NCBI GenBank assembly: GCA_031274565.1
Contig: JAISPY010000294.1
Coordinates: 1 to 9,343, forward strand
Length of the DNA: 9,343 nt
Reading direction: 5' to 3'
Source of the DNA: Treponema sp.
GTDB taxonomy: Bacteria; Spirochaetota; Spirochaetia; Treponematales; Breznakiellaceae
Below, piece by piece: positions 1 through 6,994 of the stretch. Numbering within the stretch: the first letter of the stretch is position 1; the number at the start of each line of letters is the position of its first letter. The notes beneath the pieces are model-generated. The model saw nothing but the letters and a program-made list of their open reading frames with translations. It did no database searches and was not told where the DNA came from. Position numbers and translations under genes: made by a program.

Positions 1-58
1 CAACAAACTGCTAGGCCCCCGCACCGGGAATAGTTACTATGGCGGCTAAACCGGTATC

Positions 59-2911
59 CTATCCCTTCTTTATTCTTGCGTCTGCCGCGATAAAGACATC
101 TCGTGCGGGATCGTAAATCACCGGATTGAGATCGATTTCACCGATGTCCGGCAGGGCCAGCAAAAGGGCGCTGATTTTTTCCACCACCGCTGCCAAGGCT
201 GCCTTGTTGACTCCCGCCTTACCCCGATACCCCGCCAGCAAGGGTTCACAACGCAGCTCATTAATCAAGTTCAGCGCTTCTGCCGTGCCTATCGGAGGAT
301 ACCCAAAGACGATATCCTGCATGATCTCAACCCAAACACCGCCTAAGCCGACCATGACTGCACTGCCGAGTTGGGGATCCGAGACCCCTCCCACGATTAA
401 TTCCAAACCTGCCGGTACTTGCTCCTGAACAAATACACCGGTGGCCCCGGGAAACCGCGCAAGGAAATCCGCGCGTACTTCCGCTAATTCCTGGAGCGAT
501 CCTATGTTCAAACGAACCCCCCCCACATCCGACTTATGGACAATGTCCGGATGATCGATCTTCGCCACCACCGGGAAGGAAAGGGCCGCCAGGTTTTCAT
601 GCCGGGGGTCTTCCGCGGCAATAAGCATCCGGCTCCGGGCAACATGCACCCCAAACAAGTCCAAAAGCGCGTATGCCTCCTGGGTAGGCAGGTATGCGCC
701 GGAGGAAACCCTTGAGAGGATCCCCCGCGCCCGACGTACCGCCGCAGCGGAAGGACGGGGGCCTTCCATCATACTGACCTTGGGACGTTCCCGCATACCT
801 GCCAACATGAGGGCAATCTGTTCAGGATACAGGCTGGTAGGAATATGGTTCTTAATCAGTATGTCCCGGGCACCTTTACCCAGGGTGGGTCCAAAGAAAT
901 TGGTCAAAACCGGTATCTTCGCCCCTTGTACCACCGGCGCCAGAGCCTCCGCAATCTTGGCGGTATCAACCGTGGCCGGAGGAACACAACAGATCAGCAG
1001 GGCGTCATAGGAGCCGCTTTCCAGCATGGCCTGGGCGGAGAGCACATAGTGTTCAGGCGGCGCGGGAGCCACGATATCCACGGGATTTTGTACCGAAGCC
1101 TCCCGCAGCAGGCGTTCCCGCAGGTAGGATTTCAAGGGTTCCTGGGTAACCGGTAAGGTGAAACCGTAGTTGCTCAGGGCATCAGAAATGAGAATACTGG
1201 GGCCTCCCGCGTTAGTGAGATGCGCGACCCGGTTTCCCTTGACCTGGGGCATATTCGCAAGCCCGGCGGTACACATAAAGAGTTCCTCCAGGGAATACAC
1301 CCGGGTAATGCCTGCCTTTTTAATCAAGGCATCCACCACCTGGTCGTTCCCGGTGAGGCTGCCCGTATGGGAACTTGCCGCAGCCATGCCGACGGAGGTA
1401 CTGCCTGCCTTCAAGAGTAAGATAGGCTTAGGTATCTTCGCCGCCAACCGCCAAAAACGCGCCGGCTCCGCGATGGATTCCAAATACAGGACGATCACCT
1501 TGGTATGGGGATCCTCCGCATAAAAAGGCAGCAGATCGCAGACCGTCAGGTCCGCCTGGTTGCCCAGGGAAACAATCGAGGAAAACCCGATGCCCAATTC
1601 TGCGGCATAATCCAGCATGGCCGCGCCGATAGAGCCGCTCTGGGTAACCATTGCCACATTGCCCTGGGCAATACGGCCCGCCAAGATGGTTGCGTTGAGC
1701 CGCACCTTTCCATTCATCGCCCCCATGCAGTTAGGCCCAATGAGCCGCATGTTATAGCGGTTGATGATGGCGACCAATTGTTCCTGGGCCGCCGCGCCCT
1801 CACCGCCGATTTCCTTGAACCCCGCGCTGATACAGATGATGGCATGAACCCCCTTGCGTCCGCAGGCTTCCGCCAGTTCCAGTACGGTCGCTCCCGGGGT
1901 AGCGATAACCGCCAGATCCACCGGTTCCTCAATCGCCTCGATGGAGGGGTAGCCCGGTACGGACCCTACGGCTTCTCCCCGGACATTCACCGCGTATACC
2001 TTCCCGCTAAAACCATCCCGCAGGATGTTTTCGACGACTGAACGGCCGATTCCGGGCTTTTGGGAAGCCCCTATGACCGCTACCGAATCAGGGTACAACA
2101 GTTTATCCGTCCGTCGTCGGTATCGGGGCTGATGTGCTTCCCAGGGCTCCATACGAATACCCTGGGGGACCGGGTTCCCTTGATAGTAAACCTTTCCGCT
2201 CTCATCGGTTGCAAAATTACCCAGGGCAAGCTCCAGCACGGTGCGGGCTCCCACCAGGCGATTCTGCTCATTCACCAAGCCGAGATAATGCCGCATCCGT
2301 TCCGCTTCATCCCTATGGAGGCTATAGTCCACGGGAATCCGCTCGGAAAGGACCAAGAGGGGACCGCCGTCGATTTCCTTGGTGGCCAGATGGGAGGCGG
2401 AGGAAAGGGTGGGTTCCCGGGCCTGCAGCGCGTCGCCAACGCCGTTTCCTCCTGCATAGACCCTCCTGCCTTGGCGCTGGATGGAAAGATCCGCCGGGTG
2501 CACATTGATAATAAGGTACTCATCCAAAAGACAGTCCGTGGTTGCCCAGACATACCCCGCTAAGAGGATGGCGTCCCCCCCCATGGGGCGTAGCCGTTCC
2601 AGCGCCGCGGCATCGTACTCCCGGCGCAGCGCCTGGTCGCTTAGCGGTTTCCCCCGCTGCTGGTAATACTCCTTAATATCGATGGAGACATGAGGCACTC
2701 CCAGGGTTTCGGCTCTTGCCAGGGCTTTTGCCTTGGAATTGCTTGAAAAAACCCCCACTATCGTAAAGGGGCATTCCCCCAGGCGTCCGCCCGGGGACGC
2801 CTCGATTTCTTTTTGCAGTTCATAAGCTTTCCAGAGGGTATCTCCCGAACCGGAAACATACCCTATCACGCGCAGCTTTCCCGCCGCGGGATTGTGTATA
2901 GGCGTTACCAT
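59..2911 (-). CDS. Formyltransferase-like domain fused to NDP-forming acyl-CoA synthetase (acetate--CoA ligase family)
   Basis: This 950-residue protein has an unusual domain order. Residues about 12-230 resemble a GART/PurN/Fmt-type formyltransferase: INVHP supplies Asn136 and His138, and EIDGGP supplies Asp181, matching the family's Asn-His-Asp catalytic triad. Next come a CoA-binding Rossmann domain (about 272-365, VAVIGAS and GPNCMG motifs), a succinyl-CoA-ligase-like domain (about 415-550) with the phosphohistidine motif SSHTGS (His515), a second ligase domain (about 560-705), and a C-terminal ATP-grasp domain (about 725-945) with HKSDVGGV (His792) and GEIDLNP. Known family chemistry is acyl-CoA + ADP + Pi to acid + CoA + ATP, reversible and cytoplasmic. 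Alpha and beta parts are in one chain and look intact. The ATG is preceded by AAGGA (2921-2925) with 9-nt spacing. It lies 156 nt after dctM on the same strand. The acyl substrate and the role of the formyltransferase-like domain are unknown; formyl-CoA is a guess. Synthetase identity is very sure, and the N-terminal assignment is fairly sure. Confidence 0.93.
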   Translation of the reverse strand: MVTPIHNPAAGKLRVIGYVSGSGDTLWKAYELQKEIEASPGGRLGECPFTIVGVFSSNSKAKALARAETLGVPHVSIDIKEYYQQRGKPLSDQALRREYDAAALERLRPMGGDAILLAGYVWATTDCLLDEYLIINVHPADLSIQRQGRRVYAGGNGVGDALQAREPTLSSASHLATKEIDGGPLLVLSERIPVDYSLHRDEAERMRHYLGLVNEQNRLVGARTVLELALGNFATDESGKVYYQGNPVPQGIRMEPWEAHQPRYRRRTDKLLYPDSVAVIGASQKPGIGRSVVENILRDGFSGKVYAVNVRGEAVGSVPGYPSIEAIEEPVDLAVIATPGATVLELAEACGRKGVHAIICISAGFKEIGGEGAAAQEQLVAIINRYNMRLIGPNCMGAMNGKVRLNATILAGRIAQGNVAMVTQSGSIGAAMLDYAAELGIGFSSIVSLGNQADLTVCDLLPFYAEDPHTKVIVLYLESIAEPARFWRLAAKIPKPILLLKAGSTSVGMAAASSHTGSLTGNDQVVDALIKKAGITRVYSLEELFMCTAGLANMPQVKGNRVAHLTNAGGPSILISDALSNYGFTLPVTQEPLKSYLRERLLREASVQNPVDIVAPAPPEHYVLSAQAMLESGSYDALLICCVPPATVDTAKIAEALAPVVQGAKIPVLTNFFGPTLGKGARDILIKNHIPTSLYPEQIALMLAGMRERPKVSMMEGPRPSAAAVRRARGILSRVSSGAYLPTQEAYALLDLFGVHVARSRMLIAAEDPRHENLAALSFPVVAKIDHPDIVHKSDVGGVRLNIGSLQELAEVRADFLARFPGATGVFVQEQVPAGLELIVGGVSDPQLGSAVMVGLGGVWVEIMQDIVFGYPPIGTAEALNLINELRCEPLLAGYRGKAGVNKAALAAVVEKISALLLALPDIGEIDLNPVIYDPARDVFIAADARIKKG

Positions 2912-2988
2912 ACTATCTATTCCTTATGCTTGTATTGTTCGCCGTATGACCACGGCACAGTTTTGTATTTCATATTTTTACGGGTACG

Positions 2989-3058
2989 GATTCAGCCGGA
3001 AGGCGCCCGCGGACCAACGGTTCAACGTAGCGCCGCCCCCCATGGGGACGGCTGAATC
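2989..3058. repeat. Long-range inverted repeat in the dctM/acyl-CoA synthetase gap
   Basis: The 10-bp arms GATTCAGCCG (2989-2998) and CGGCTGAATC (3049-3058) are perfect complements around a GC-rich 50-nt interior. The interior holds a second short stem (GGCGC 3002-3006 with GCGCC 3030-3034) and the self-complementary CCCCATGGGG (3037-3046). It begins 9 nt after the dctM stop. The minus-strand sequence after the stem is A-rich rather than T-rich, so it is not a canonical intrinsic terminator. It may protect the dctM mRNA 3' end, reduce read-through into the synthetase gene, or be a REP-like element. The rest of the 2912-3067 gap shows only the synthetase ribosome binding site and no clear promoter. 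Confidence 0.55.
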
Positions 3059-3067
3059 GGTATACCT

Positions 3068-4345
3068 TTATTTCATAAGCGAAGGCAGCCAGGTGGAAAT
3101 GCCCGGAATAAGCACCACTAAGATCTGGACGATAAGCAGCGCAATGACCGGTCCCACCGCAGCATGGACAATGTCTTTAATCGGAATACCGGTAATCCCC
3201 GACGCGGCGTACAGGTTAGTGCCCACCGGGGGGGTAATAAAACCGATAGCCAAGTTCGCCACCATGATCACCCCAAAATGAATCGGACTCAAACCCACCC
3301 CGATGGCTATGGGCAGCAATATCGGGGTCAAAATAACGATTGCCGCCAGGGCCTCCATCAGCATCCCCGCTACCAAGAGCAAAAGGTTGATAAAAAGGAG
3401 AATCAGGATGGGATTATCGGTAATGCCCAGTACGGTGCTGGCTAACATGGTGGGAATATTCTGGATGGTCAGTACCCGGCCAAATACCGTGGCAACCGCG
3501 ACAATCAGCAAAATAGGCGCATTCATCCGCGCGGACCGCAGCAGAATCCCTGGAATTTCCCGCAGTGCCAGGGTCTTGTAGATACACTTACTTACCAGGA
3601 TGCCGTAGAGGGCCGCTACCCCCGCCGCCTCGGTAGCGGTAAAAATCCCGCCGTAGATCCCGCCCAATATGATAACCGGACAGAGCAACGCCCAAAATCC
3701 ATCCAGAAGACTGCGGCCAATACTCAGTCGCGGCTCCTGGGTATCCTGTATCGCAATGGGATGGAGCTTGCTGAAAATATACGCATATACCATTAACGCA
3801 ATACCGCAGAGTACTCCCGGCAATACCCCGGCCATGAACATATCCCCGATAGAAGTGCCCGCGGATACCCCGTACATGACCATCGGCAGACTGGGGGGAA
3901 TCAAAATCCCCAGCCCGCCGGATGCCGCGGTTAAGGCGGTGATAAACCGCCGATCGTATCCTTGCTTGGTCATAATAGGGATCATAATGGTTCCCACCGC
4001 GGCAAAGGTCGCCGAGCCGGAACCGGAAATGGCGCCGAAGAGCATACAGGTAAATACCGTGGCCATGGGAACGCCGCCGGTAAAGCCCCCTACGCAGGCA
4101 TTGGCAAAGTTGAAAAGCCGCTTTGAAATGCCCCCCTTTGCCATGATTTCACCGGCAAAGATGAAAATAGGGACGGCCAGCACCGGGAACGAATCCAGGG
4201 AGGATACCATACCCCGGCCGATAAAGGCTAGGGATACGGTTCCACCGAATAGGGCATTGAGCAGGATCCCGAGACCCATAGCCGCGGCAATAGGCACGCC
4301 TAAAGCCATCAGGCCGAAAAACACTATGAATAATAACCCAATCAT
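3068..4345 (-). CDS. dctM: TRAP transporter large permease subunit, DctM family
   Basis: This 425-residue, very hydrophobic protein has the normal length of the 12-helix TRAP large subunit, the membrane part that moves substrate using a sodium or proton gradient. Family-typical segments are GGISKRLFNFANACVGGFTGG (about 71-90), the glycine-rich GAISGSGSATFAAVG (104-118), GILIPPS (146-152), TATEAAGVAALYG (236-248), ILTPILLPIA (338-347) and GFITPPVG (368-375). The ATG is 4 nt after the dctQ stop, and its SD (AAAGGAG) lies inside the end of dctQ, so translation of the two is probably coupled. It works with the DctQ and DctP proteins encoded upstream. Substrate cannot be predicted from the permease; organic acids are usual for the family. 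Confidence 0.97.
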   Translation of the reverse strand: MIGLLFIVFFGLMALGVPIAAAMGLGILLNALFGGTVSLAFIGRGMVSSLDSFPVLAVPIFIFAGEIMAKGGISKRLFNFANACVGGFTGGVPMATVFTCMLFGAISGSGSATFAAVGTIMIPIMTKQGYDRRFITALTAASGGLGILIPPSLPMVMYGVSAGTSIGDMFMAGVLPGVLCGIALMVYAYIFSKLHPIAIQDTQEPRLSIGRSLLDGFWALLCPVIILGGIYGGIFTATEAAGVAALYGILVSKCIYKTLALREIPGILLRSARMNAPILLIVAVATVFGRVLTIQNIPTMLASTVLGITDNPILILLFINLLLLVAGMLMEALAAIVILTPILLPIAIGVGLSPIHFGVIMVANLAIGFITPPVGTNLYAASGITGIPIKDIVHAAVGPVIALLIVQILVVLIPGISTWLPSLMK

Positions 4346-4349
4346 AGGT

Positions 4350-4841
4350 TCAACTCCTTTCCCCGCATAGGTACGCTTTGATTTGGAAAAACAAGTTCTG
4401 GATGATTCGAAGGCACATAAGGCCCATACCTACTGGAAGGGCTCCATAGATCCATTGCATCGGTATCTTCAAGGCCGGGCTTAATTGAGGCCGTGACTGC
4501 AGGCTGATGCACATACCGATACCTACCACGGTCATAACCACGGCAAATACCAGGAATATACCTTGGTTAAGCCAGTGCACGATACGCCGGGGAGTGCCCG
4601 TAAGGGCGTTTTCAAACATATCCACCCGGATATGACTCTGTATTTTAGCTCCCAGGCCTGATCCGACAAAGGTCATCCATATAAAGGCGTACTTGGCAGT
4701 CTCTTCCGTCCAGCCCGCAGGCATTTTCAATATAAACCGGAATATGATCTGCAATACCGTTACCGTTACAAAATAGCCCATTGCCAGGGAGATGAAAATT
4801 GCTTCAAAGTGATCGTCTAAAAATCGTATAATTGCTTTCAT
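4350..4841 (-). CDS. dctQ: TRAP transporter small permease subunit, DctQ family
   Basis: This 163-residue membrane protein has four predicted helices at about residues 13-38, 47-67, 88-114 and 126-152. The signature WTEETAKYAFIWMTFVGSG (44-62) and the later SPALKIPMQWIYGALPVG (121-138) are typical of the DctQ four-helix subunit, which joins the large permease and is needed for transport. The ATG has GGGAG (4849-4853) 7 nt upstream. It sits between dctP (75-nt gap holding a hairpin) and dctM (4-nt gap). Length and topology match the family, and nothing appears damaged. Confidence 0.95.
   Translation of the reverse strand: MKAIIRFLDDHFEAIFISLAMGYFVTVTVLQIIFRFILKMPAGWTEETAKYAFIWMTFVGSGLGAKIQSHIRVDMFENALTGTPRRIVHWLNQGIFLVFAVVMTVVGIGMCISLQSRPQLSPALKIPMQWIYGALPVGMGLMCLRIIQNLFFQIKAYLCGERS
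4354..4360 (-). promoter_or_regulatory. Ribosome binding site of dctM inside dctQ
   Basis: On the minus strand this reads AAAGGAG, 8 nt before the dctM ATG and within the last codons of dctQ. It fixes the dctM start and supports translational coupling. Confidence 0.85.
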
Positions 4842-4869
4842 AACGAGTCTCCCGTGTCATAATTTTTTC

Positions 4870-4898
4870 ATACCGGCGGGAGCAGTTGCCGCCGGTAT
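4870..4898 (-). promoter_or_regulatory. Hairpin between dctP and dctQ
   Basis: The perfect 10-bp arms ATACCGGCGG (4870-4879) and CCGCCGGTAT (4889-4898) enclose a 9-nt loop. On the transcribed minus strand the stem is followed by GAAAAAATTATG, with no U-run, so it does not look like a simple intrinsic terminator. Placed 18 nt after the dctP stop, it may stabilise the dctP transcript or cause partial attenuation, giving more binding protein than permease. That role is inferred from position. Confidence 0.7.
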
Positions 4899-4916
4899 AT
4901 GGAAGAGCGCGGCGCG

Positions 4917-5966
4917 TTACTTGCTGGCTTCAACCGCGGCTAATAATCTATCAATGATCTCCTGCCCGCCGACTTCTTTGGCGATCATGGGCAGCACCGG
5001 AGTTGCCATGGCCTTCCATTGATTGAGTTCCTCCTCCGTAAGGGTAGTAACCGTAATACCGTTATCCGAGAGGGTTTTCAGGTATCCCGCATAGTCCTCC
5101 GCAGCCCGTTCACGCTGGAACAAGGTAGCCTCTGTGGCGGCATCCCGTACAATCTGCTGTAATTCCGGAGTAAGCCCATTAAACCATGCGGGATTCGCGG
5201 TCAACATGCCGGTGGTAAATATATGGTGGGTCAAGGTTACATATTTTTGAACCTCATAGAAACGCTGGGAAATAAAGAGTTCCAGCGGGTTCTCCTGGGC
5301 ATCGACCGTTCCCTGCTGAAGCGCCGTATACAACTCCGCAAAGGATATGGCGGTGGGCTGCGCCCCGAGCCGTTCCCAAATCGCGATATGGATCGGATTG
5401 GTCATAACCCGGATCTTCAATCCCGAGAGATCCGCCGGGGTGCGAATAACCCGGTTCGCGGAAAGTTCCCGGTACGCCACGGCTTCGAGATACCCAAGCC
5501 CTACCATGCTCCCTTTCTTTTCCATACCATCCAGCATGGCTTTGCCGAATTGCCCGTCCAGTACCTTATAGGCTACCTCATGGGAGGGGAATGCAAAGGG
5601 CACCGCAAAAACACCCAGGTCCGGAACAAATGAAAGTAAGTTACCCGTGTTGGTGAACATCATTTCCACGTCCCCTTCCTGTACCGCTTCAACAATCTGC
5701 GCGTCGTTGCCAAGCTGTCCGTTTGGATAAATGGTAACCTCAAATACGCCGTTGCTGGTTTTTTCCATATAATCTTTGATGACGAGGAACGCCTGGTGCG
5801 CCAAGGTAAGCTCCGTACCCGTATGGGTCATCTTAACCTTTATGGTTTTGGCCGCTTGCCTTGAGGAGCCTGCCCCGCTTGATTGCGGGGCATTGGCTTT
5901 GCTGCATCCGCTGCATAGCAGGGCCGCACATACCAACACGCCCAGGACCGGTATATTCCGTTTCAT
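4917..5966 (-). CDS. dctP: TRAP transporter substrate-binding lipoprotein, DctP family
   Basis: This is a 349-residue extracytoplasmic binding protein. Its N-terminus has Lys-Arg, a hydrophobic stretch (about 5-18) and LCSGC, giving a probable lipidated Cys21. Cys at the -3 site is not the standard Leu, so this is a relaxed lipobox. A Ser/Gly/Ala-rich linker (about 22-40) precedes the mature domain. The core has the DctP hallmark DLSGLKIRV (Arg186, the position that usually binds a substrate carboxylate) followed by ISFAELYTALQQGTVDAQENP (about 208-227). I chose the ATG at 5966 because AGGAGG lies 7 nt before it. An in-frame ATG at 5984 overlaps that SD and would add six residues before the charged N-terminus. 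It is 30 nt downstream of the dehydrogenase gene. Substrate is unknown, but a carboxylate, perhaps a hydroxy- or oxoacid, fits the neighbours. Confidence 0.95.
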   Translation of the reverse strand: MKRNIPVLGVLVCAALLCSGCSKANAPQSSGAGSSRQAAKTIKVKMTHTGTELTLAHQAFLVIKDYMEKTSNGVFEVTIYPNGQLGNDAQIVEAVQEGDVEMMFTNTGNLLSFVPDLGVFAVPFAFPSHEVAYKVLDGQFGKAMLDGMEKKGSMVGLGYLEAVAYRELSANRVIRTPADLSGLKIRVMTNPIHIAIWERLGAQPTAISFAELYTALQQGTVDAQENPLELFISQRFYEVQKYVTLTHHIFTTGMLTANPAWFNGLTPELQQIVRDAATEATLFQRERAAEDYAGYLKTLSDNGITVTTLTEEELNQWKAMATPVLPMIAKEVGGQEIIDRLLAAVEASK

Positions 5967-5971
5967 TACAA

Positions 5972-5979
5972 CACCTCCT
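5972..5979 (-). promoter_or_regulatory. Ribosome binding site of dctP
   Basis: The minus strand reads AGGAGGTG, a near-perfect SD whose AGGAGG core is 7 nt before the ATG at 5966. It decides the start against the upstream ATG at 5984. Its strength fits high production of a binding protein. Confidence 0.88.
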
Positions 5980-5996
5980 GCCATTTTTTTGATGGC

Positions 5997-6980
5997 TTAC
6001 CGCAGATTGAGTTTTTCCCGCACCTGGGGATTAACAATATTATTGGTCCAACGGCCGGAAAGTACGTCAATGGTCTGCTTGGCCAGCTTGTGGTACATAT
6101 CCGCCATGGCTTCTTCTGAGTACATACCCACATGGGGCGTAAAAATAACCGTATCCATACCAAGCAGCTCGTGATGTATCGGCAGGGGTTCGCCTTCGCA
6201 AACATCCAGTCCCGCACCGGCTATGATGCCTGACTTCAGGGCCGCAATCAAATCCTGCGTATGGATAACGCCGCCTCGGGATGCGTTAAGCAGGAAGACC
6301 CCCCGCTTCATCAGCTTAAACTGGGGCATAGCAAGCATGTGGGTGGTTTCCGGGGTTAACGGCGTGTGAATCGACAAGACATCCGCTTTTTGCAGCACTT
6401 CCTCGAGGGTGCGGGCTAGGGTTATACCGGGCTCTGACACCTCTTTTACCCAAGGGTCGAAGACGAGTATTTCCATGCCCATACCCAGCGCCATTTTTGC
6501 CAATTCACGGCCTATTTTACCGTAACCGAGTATCCCCAGGGTCTGGCCCTTGATCCGGCGGCATTGTATCTCAGACCCTTGGGCGTATCCCCCGGCACGG
6601 GCACGTTTGATAAAAGGTACCAACTGCCGCTGCAAGGCAAGCATGAGCGCAAAGGTATGGCTGGCAACTTCGTAGGTGCAATGATCCGGCACATTACAGA
6701 CCACCGTCCCCCGCGCTGTCGCAGCTTCCAGGTCAACGTTATCGTAGCCTATGCCGCAGCGGCCGATAAACCTGAGTTTGGGCAGCGCGGCTATCACCTC
6801 CGCGCTGATTTTTACCGCCATGAGGATAACCGCCTCCGCATCGGCAGCTCCGCTGATTACTTCCTCGCTGGTCTTATAGGAACGAAAGATTATTTCCTGC
6901 CCGGCAGCGGCAAAATCTTCCGTCAACTGCCGCTTGTTCTCCTGGGTAAGAAAATGCTCATCCAAAAAATACGTTCGCAT
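5997..6980 (-). CDS. NAD-dependent D-2-hydroxyacid dehydrogenase (CtBP/phosphoglycerate dehydrogenase-like)
   Basis: This 327-residue cytoplasmic oxidoreductase probably interconverts a 2-hydroxyacid and 2-oxoacid. It has the nucleotide-binding GYGKIG (152-157), Asp175 at the end of the second strand (NAD rather than NADP preference), and the catalytic set Arg235 (NASRGG), Glu264 (DVCEGEP) and His283 (TPHVG). The segment NVPDHCTYEVASHT (96-109) is typical of the CtBP-like branch. It lacks the C-terminal ACT domain of long SerA proteins, so serine biosynthesis is not the likely role. Start: TTG at 6986, ATG at 6983 and ATG at 6980 are in frame; only 6980 stands 7 nt from the GAGGAGG SD. That SD overlaps the TGA of the upstream LeuA-like gene, so the two are probably coupled and act in one pathway. 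Substrate is unknown. Confidence 0.94.
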   Translation of the reverse strand: MRTYFLDEHFLTQENKRQLTEDFAAAGQEIIFRSYKTSEEVISGAADAEAVILMAVKISAEVIAALPKLRFIGRCGIGYDNVDLEAATARGTVVCNVPDHCTYEVASHTFALMLALQRQLVPFIKRARAGGYAQGSEIQCRRIKGQTLGILGYGKIGRELAKMALGMGMEILVFDPWVKEVSEPGITLARTLEEVLQKADVLSIHTPLTPETTHMLAMPQFKLMKRGVFLLNASRGGVIHTQDLIAALKSGIIAGAGLDVCEGEPLPIHHELLGMDTVIFTPHVGMYSEEAMADMYHKLAKQTIDVLSGRWTNNIVNPQVREKLNLR

Positions 6981-6987
6981 CATCAAT

Positions 6988-6994
6988 CCTCCTC
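6988..6994 (-). promoter_or_regulatory. Ribosome binding site of the dehydrogenase, overlapping the upstream stop codon
   Basis: The minus strand reads GAGGAGG and overlaps the TGA (6993-6995) of the LeuA-like gene. Spacing is 7 nt to the ATG at 6980, 4 nt to 6983 and 1 nt to the TTG at 6986, which favours 6980. Confidence 0.85.

Noticed and set aside
1..58. Possible gene or terminator after the synthetase
   Set aside because: The stretch is too short; no start codon with an SD and no stem followed by a T-run is visible on the minus strand.
5967..5984. Upstream ATG at 5984 as the dctP start
   Set aside because: It would place the strong AGGAGG inside the coding region and add six residues before the signal peptide. 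The ATG at 5966 has ideal spacing.
6981..6986. TTG 6986 or ATG 6983 as the dehydrogenase start
   Set aside because: Both are too close to the GAGGAGG site (1 and 4 nt); ATG 6980 at 7 nt is better.
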